From: a virus
DNA length: 48,578 nucleotides
Direction: 5' to 3' (one strand)
Virus record (IMG/VR): IMGVR_UViG_3300046468_000496
Coordinates: 1-48,578 of that record
The position numbers and the translations under genes were made by a program. Shown piece after piece: positions 45,678 to 48,578 of the stretch; the first letter of the stretch is position 1; every line of letters starts with the position of its first letter. Under the pieces are notes generated by a model. That model had not been told where the DNA came from, did no database searches, and saw only the letters and a program-made list of their open reading frames with translations.

Positions 45678-46635
45678 AATCTTTGTTCTATCAGACACAC
45701 GGTGTGGATCAACATGGTTCACTACACGGTTATCAAAAATGTTTGATGATAAAACTCCATTAGTAGATGCCGAACTTGGCCGATTTGATTTTTATCAGCA
45801 TTATAATTTAGAGCACACTTTAGTGGATAATATTCTTGATAATAAAAAATCCGCTATAAAGGAAAATAACATCCCTTGGACATATAAAGATACTGCATCT
45901 TCATTTCATCTGGTAGAAGATACTACCAACAAGTATTTTCCATGCACCAAACAACACATCAAAACTTGTTATGATGCAATGGATAATGATTCAACACGAA
46001 AACTGATGATTGGTCATATTGTAGGCGAACATCATTTTACAAAAGAAAATCATATTATGCCTGGTCTAGATGCTCGGACAGATGTCACTCCCATCTTTAA
46101 TAAAATGTATGATGATTCACCCCCAGTGCTGGGCATTCCAAACTTTGATAATAATAGTTATACAATTCAAACTGAAGATTTCGGTGATAAGATTGATGAG
46201 TATCCTATGATCTTTCTTTCTCGAAGAGATACATATGCACAGGCAAAAAGCATGATATTAGCAGTGCATACAGGTGTGTGGCATAATAAAAACTTTCACA
46301 CTAAGACTCCACACACAGACATTGATATGAATTTTAAAAAATATAATGCCATTGTTCAAGCCGCAAGAACTTTTGATTGGAAAAAAAGAGTTGCAATAAA
46401 AAAATTAAAAGCACATTCTAATTGCTTGATATTGTTTTATGAAGATTTGCTAGATGAAGAATATTGGAAAAAAATAGCGCCAAGTCTGCAGGATATAAAA
46501 GATGGAAAAATTATAGATATGAGTCCGATGCCTTCTTATTCAAAAATGGAGAAGCCGAAATTTACAAATGCCGTTGAAGAATATGAATCATATATGACTG
46601 ACAAATTCTATTTCCACATGGACCATAAGTTATGA
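45670..46635 (+). CDS. sulfotransferase-like protein
   Basis: 321 residues starting at GTG 45670, overlapping the nuclease gene by 8 bases. FVLSDTRCGSTWFTTRLSKM matches the 5'-phosphosulfate-binding loop ((R/P)-x-G-(S/T)-T/S-W), and MIFLSRRDTYAQAKSMILA fits the 3'-phosphate-binding R-D-x-x-x-x-x-x-S motif with a following GVW. It would use PAPS to sulfate a sugar or another acceptor. The window also encodes ATP sulfurylase-like and APS kinase-like proteins that could supply PAPS. Followed by a glycosyltransferase. Confidence 0.7.
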   Translation: MNKIFVLSDTRCGSTWFTTRLSKMFDDKTPLVDAELGRFDFYQHYNLEHTLVDNILDNKKSAIKENNIPWTYKDTASSFHLVEDTTNKYFPCTKQHIKTCYDAMDNDSTRKLMIGHIVGEHHFTKENHIMPGLDARTDVTPIFNKMYDDSPPVLGIPNFDNNSYTIQTEDFGDKIDEYPMIFLSRRDTYAQAKSMILAVHTGVWHNKNFHTKTPHTDIDMNFKKYNAIVQAARTFDWKKRVAIKKLKAHSNCLILFYEDLLDEEYWKKIAPSLQDIKDGKIIDMSPMPSYSKMEKPKFTNAVEEYESYMTDKFYFHMDHKL

Positions 46636-46641
46636 TAAATA
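46634..46641 (+). promoter_or_regulatory. possible late box variant GATAAATA
   Basis: GATAAATA, one base from consensus, ending 8 bases before ATG 46650. Confidence 0.35.
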
Positions 46642-46649
46642 GATTATAG

Positions 46650-47714
46650 ATGAAAGTAGCATATATATTCAATGATTCTTTTTATGATCAGTTCCTCACT
46701 GTCACAAATAGTGTTCTGAAAAACGAAAAAAAGGAACTAGCAAATACCATTGAGTTTTATATCGCTTTCTTCGGCAAAGAAGAAAGCGTCGAGCCTTTAT
46801 TAAAACTAAGCTCAACTTATTTTCCTAATAATAAATTCTACATAAAGCATGTGCCTACTGAATTTGCAGACCTTTGTGAAAAATATGAAAATTGTTATAA
46901 TAAGAAAAAAGCCACAGTCAAAGACCCTTCTGTACTAGGTAGATTTGATTTGGATATATTCTGGCCAGAAGTAACTGATAGAATTCTTTATTTAGATTTA
47001 GATTTGATAGTAAGAGGAAGTTTATCAGAGTTATTTGATTCGTCTGATAAAGATAGTCTCATGTCTGCTTGTTGGTCTAATGAAATATTAGCTAGTGAAT
47101 TAGAATCGTGGAGCACCTTAGGTAATATACCCAAAGCACAAAAAAAATATTATGATTATTTACGTGAGTTTCGTGATAATCTCGAAAGAATTTACAATAA
47201 TCAATTAGTGCACTCACCAGACAAGAGTCTTAATGCTGATTCGTACGAAGAACTGTCGACCAAGGAATATGATCTACTTTCTCCAGCACTTAATGCTGGT
47301 GTATTTATTTTAAATATGGAGAAATATAGGAAAGATTATTCTTTAAGACGCAATATCGAGTTCCTAAAGGCGCTGAATAGATTTGGAATGTTATTTAAGT
47401 ATAATGATCAAAGTATATTCAATATTTGCTTCTACGACCAAATTGATTGGATTGATCCAAGATGGAATAGATTGCATTATGGATGGTATAAGCCCGGTCA
47501 TTTCGAAAAAAGTAAAGCGAATTTTATAGATGCTAAGATAGTTCATTATAATGGGGAGTACAAACCTTGGTTATTTAAGGATGGCGGCGATTTCGTTCTG
47601 ATAGATGATGTCGACCCGACAGTCCTCAGACACTTTAGGTTCATGTCGGAATGGGACAGAAGCGATGAATACTTTAAACCAGGTATCGCATTATGGAAAG
47701 AATACGAATTATGA
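46650..47714 (+). CDS. family 8-like glycosyltransferase
   Basis: 354 residues. RILYLDLDLIVRGSLSELFD gives the D-x-D motif of GT8-type enzymes, followed by NAGVFILNMEKYRKDY, DQSIFNICF and AKIVHYNGEYKPW, the usual downstream landmarks. It should transfer a hexose or hexosamine from a nucleotide sugar. Directly after the sulfotransferase, so the two may act on one glycan. A+T content appears higher than in replication genes, suggesting later acquisition. Confidence 0.8.
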   Translation: MKVAYIFNDSFYDQFLTVTNSVLKNEKKELANTIEFYIAFFGKEESVEPLLKLSSTYFPNNKFYIKHVPTEFADLCEKYENCYNKKKATVKDPSVLGRFDLDIFWPEVTDRILYLDLDLIVRGSLSELFDSSDKDSLMSACWSNEILASELESWSTLGNIPKAQKKYYDYLREFRDNLERIYNNQLVHSPDKSLNADSYEELSTKEYDLLSPALNAGVFILNMEKYRKDYSLRRNIEFLKALNRFGMLFKYNDQSIFNICFYDQIDWIDPRWNRLHYGWYKPGHFEKSKANFIDAKIVHYNGEYKPWLFKDGGDFVLIDDVDPTVLRHFRFMSEWDRSDEYFKPGIALWKEYEL

Positions 47715-47950
47715 GAAAAACAACATACGCAATTATCATTGTCGCGGTTCTATCTTTACTGGCCTCTTTATATTATATGAATTCAGAGATAATGAAACTA
47801 GAGAAGAGAAGCAAAGATATGGAAAGCATCATTGATCTCAATTCTAGAACATTAATTGGTGTGTACCAATACCTCATAGAGAAGGAAAAAGAGGCAAAAG
47901 CCTATAAACAGCACCAACTAGTTGATAATCAACAGGTTGTAAAATTTTAG
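47711..47950 (+). CDS. TM plus coiled-coil protein, spanin-like topology
   Basis: 79 residues: MRKTTYAIIIVAVLSLLASLYY forms an N-terminal TM segment; the rest is a charged coiled coil (MKLEKRSKDMESIID) and a Gln/Lys tail. Start 47711 overlaps the upstream stop (ATGA). The topology is that of an inner-membrane spanin, but no outer-membrane partner was found nearby. Confidence 0.55.
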   Translation: MRKTTYAIIIVAVLSLLASLYYMNSEIMKLEKRSKDMESIIDLNSRTLIGVYQYLIEKEKEAKAYKQHQLVDNQQVVKF

Positions 47951-48049
47951 GCAGGTCTGAAAAGTCTTTTGTAACCCCTTGATAGGCAACGGGTTCTCTA
48001 TGTTGACAAATCGTGGATTTTATGGTATAATATACATATAAGATTAATT
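47924..48049 (+). promoter_or_regulatory. cassette-type promoter 5
   Basis: Contains TTGATAATCAAC followed by TTGTAAAATTTT (divergent from TTATCAATTTTT), a dyad AACCCCTTGATAGGCAACGGGTT-like element (about 47973-47995, one mismatch), TTGACA (48003-48008) in place of TGTACA, 17-bp spacer, TATAAT (48026-48031). Exactly 18 bases to ATG 48050 with ATAAGATTAATT. The first block overlaps the end of the previous gene. Confidence 0.7.
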
Positions 48050-48568
48050 ATGAATACCACTAAAAAAGAGAAAACCGTCCTTCAGCTCATCGCTCAGAAT
48101 GAGTACAACACAATGAATTATGGGGTGCCCGAGAGCGCCAACGATACCGTCACTTGGTGCAATTGCATCGATGCCGGGTACATCTATGATGACATGGAAT
48201 ATCCATCGTCCTCATCACTCCCAGGCATTGTTGCCTCCCTTGTGAAAAAGGGTCTGATCGACACCAATGGTGAAACGGTCGCTCACACAGATGCTGGTTT
48301 CGAATACTGGAAATCTGAGGTCTATCGTGATGAGAAAAGCAATGATGAGAATGTGGAAATCGGAAATCCAATTCCCGAGGTCACCATCAAGAACATAATT
48401 GATTACAAGGGTTTCGGACAATTATTTACTTTGGTCACCACTAGCAATGGACTTGAATTTCCTATCGAACGTGATCAGGCTGAGATTTTACACAAACAAT
48501 CTGACACCTTCACATCAGCCAAAGCAGATGTCCTTCTTCGCTCAGTAGAACAACACCTAGTAAAATAA
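48050..48568 (+). CDS. hypothetical protein controlled by cassette 5, possible winged helix
   Basis: 172 residues. The N-terminal half may be a winged-helix-like domain: KEKTVLQLIAQNEY, PGIVASLVKKGLIDTNG, ETVAHTDAGFEYW (helix-turn-helix then wing). The C-terminal half is unassigned. Not recognised by family. Codon use appears richer in C and G, like the other cassette-controlled genes. It could be a regulator or an anti-host protein. Confidence 0.6.
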   Translation: MNTTKKEKTVLQLIAQNEYNTMNYGVPESANDTVTWCNCIDAGYIYDDMEYPSSSSLPGIVASLVKKGLIDTNGETVAHTDAGFEYWKSEVYRDEKSNDENVEIGNPIPEVTIKNIIDYKGFGQLFTLVTTSNGLEFPIERDQAEILHKQSDTFTSAKADVLLRSVEQHLVK

Positions 48569-48570
48569 TT

Positions 48571-48578
48571 ATGAGTAA
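48571..48578 (+). CDS. start of next gene (3' truncated by window edge)
   Basis: ATG at 48571, 2 bases after the preceding stop, with only two full codons (Met-Ser) visible. Nothing more can be said. Confidence 0.3.

Noticed and set aside
1-48578. tRNA, rRNA, CRISPR or insertion sequence
   Set aside because: No cloverleaf, CCA end, spaced repeats or transposase was seen in the short intergenic gaps; the repeated intergenic blocks are promoters, not CRISPR repeats.

Overview
This window looks like part of the genome of a T4-like tailed phage (contractile-tail myovirus) of the marine cyanophage/pelagiphage type. The evidence is the T4 replication set: gp46, the gp45-44-62-RegA cluster, gp43, UvsX, gp41, RNase H and NrdA/NrdB. 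Alongside it are many small proteins typical of marine T4-like phages, such as Hsp20, the CobS/VWA pair, DUF6433-like, DUF6267-like and FmdB-like zinc ribbons. All convincing genes lie on the + strand, tightly packed, often with 1-8 base overlaps. The DNA is A+T-rich by eye. The host is probably Gram-negative, since the phage encodes an apparent outer-membrane barrel and LPS-type sugar enzymes. No tRNA, rRNA, CRISPR array, integrase or insertion sequence was seen.

Layout. 1-5.6 kb: end of gp46, a GIY-YIG-like protein, and the HEXXH-VWA / AAA+ (CobS-like) pair. 5.6-10.1 kb: dATP/dGTP diphosphohydrolase-like protein, sliding clamp, clamp loader and RegA, interrupted by a GIY-YIG-like gene and a glycosyltransferase. 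10.2-12.6 kb: Hsp20, a predicted outer-membrane barrel, and a small kinase/nucleotidyltransferase pair resembling PAPS-synthesis enzymes. 12.7-18.4 kb: DNA polymerase, two TAGT-like glycosyltransferases, two small related proteins and an AEP-like primase candidate. 18.5-25.7 kb: a GNAT protein, a nucleotidyltransferase-GHMP kinase fusion, a string of small genes, MazG-like, UvsX, gp41 and a SprT-like protein. 25.7-38.1 kb: a late, virion-related block. Several of its products begin with a peptide resembling the T4 capsid-targeting sequence, and it carries a ligase-like nucleotidyltransferase and a NMNAT-like/P-loop kinase fusion. 38.2-48.6 kb: ribonucleotide reductase, an Ntn hydrolase, RNase H, zinc-ribbon and membrane miniproteins, a PD-(D/E)XK nuclease, a sulfotransferase, a GT8 glycosyltransferase and a final regulated gene.

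Regulation is unusually legible. Eight genes have a sigma70-like promoter (TTGACA, 16 bp, TATAAT) whose -10 box ends only 6-9 bases before the ATG, predicting leaderless or nearly leaderless mRNAs. TATAAATA late promoters sit equally close to several late ATGs. A second promoter class is a repeated intergenic cassette with shared operator-like dyads and, in four of its five copies, exactly 18 bases between -10 and ATG. It precedes the HEXXH-VWA gene, the AAA+ gene, a GIY-YIG-like gene and two unknown genes.

The most interesting candidates are: (i) the repeated regulatory cassette and the metallopeptidase-VWA/AAA+ pair it controls; (ii) a possible set of virion-packaged enzymes sharing a capsid-targeting-like tag; (iii) a possible sulfation pathway (ATP sulfurylase-like, APS kinase-like, sulfotransferase) with several sugar enzymes; and (iv) the leaderless promoter architecture. 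Functions rest on motifs read by eye and on remembered family resemblance; no database search was run.
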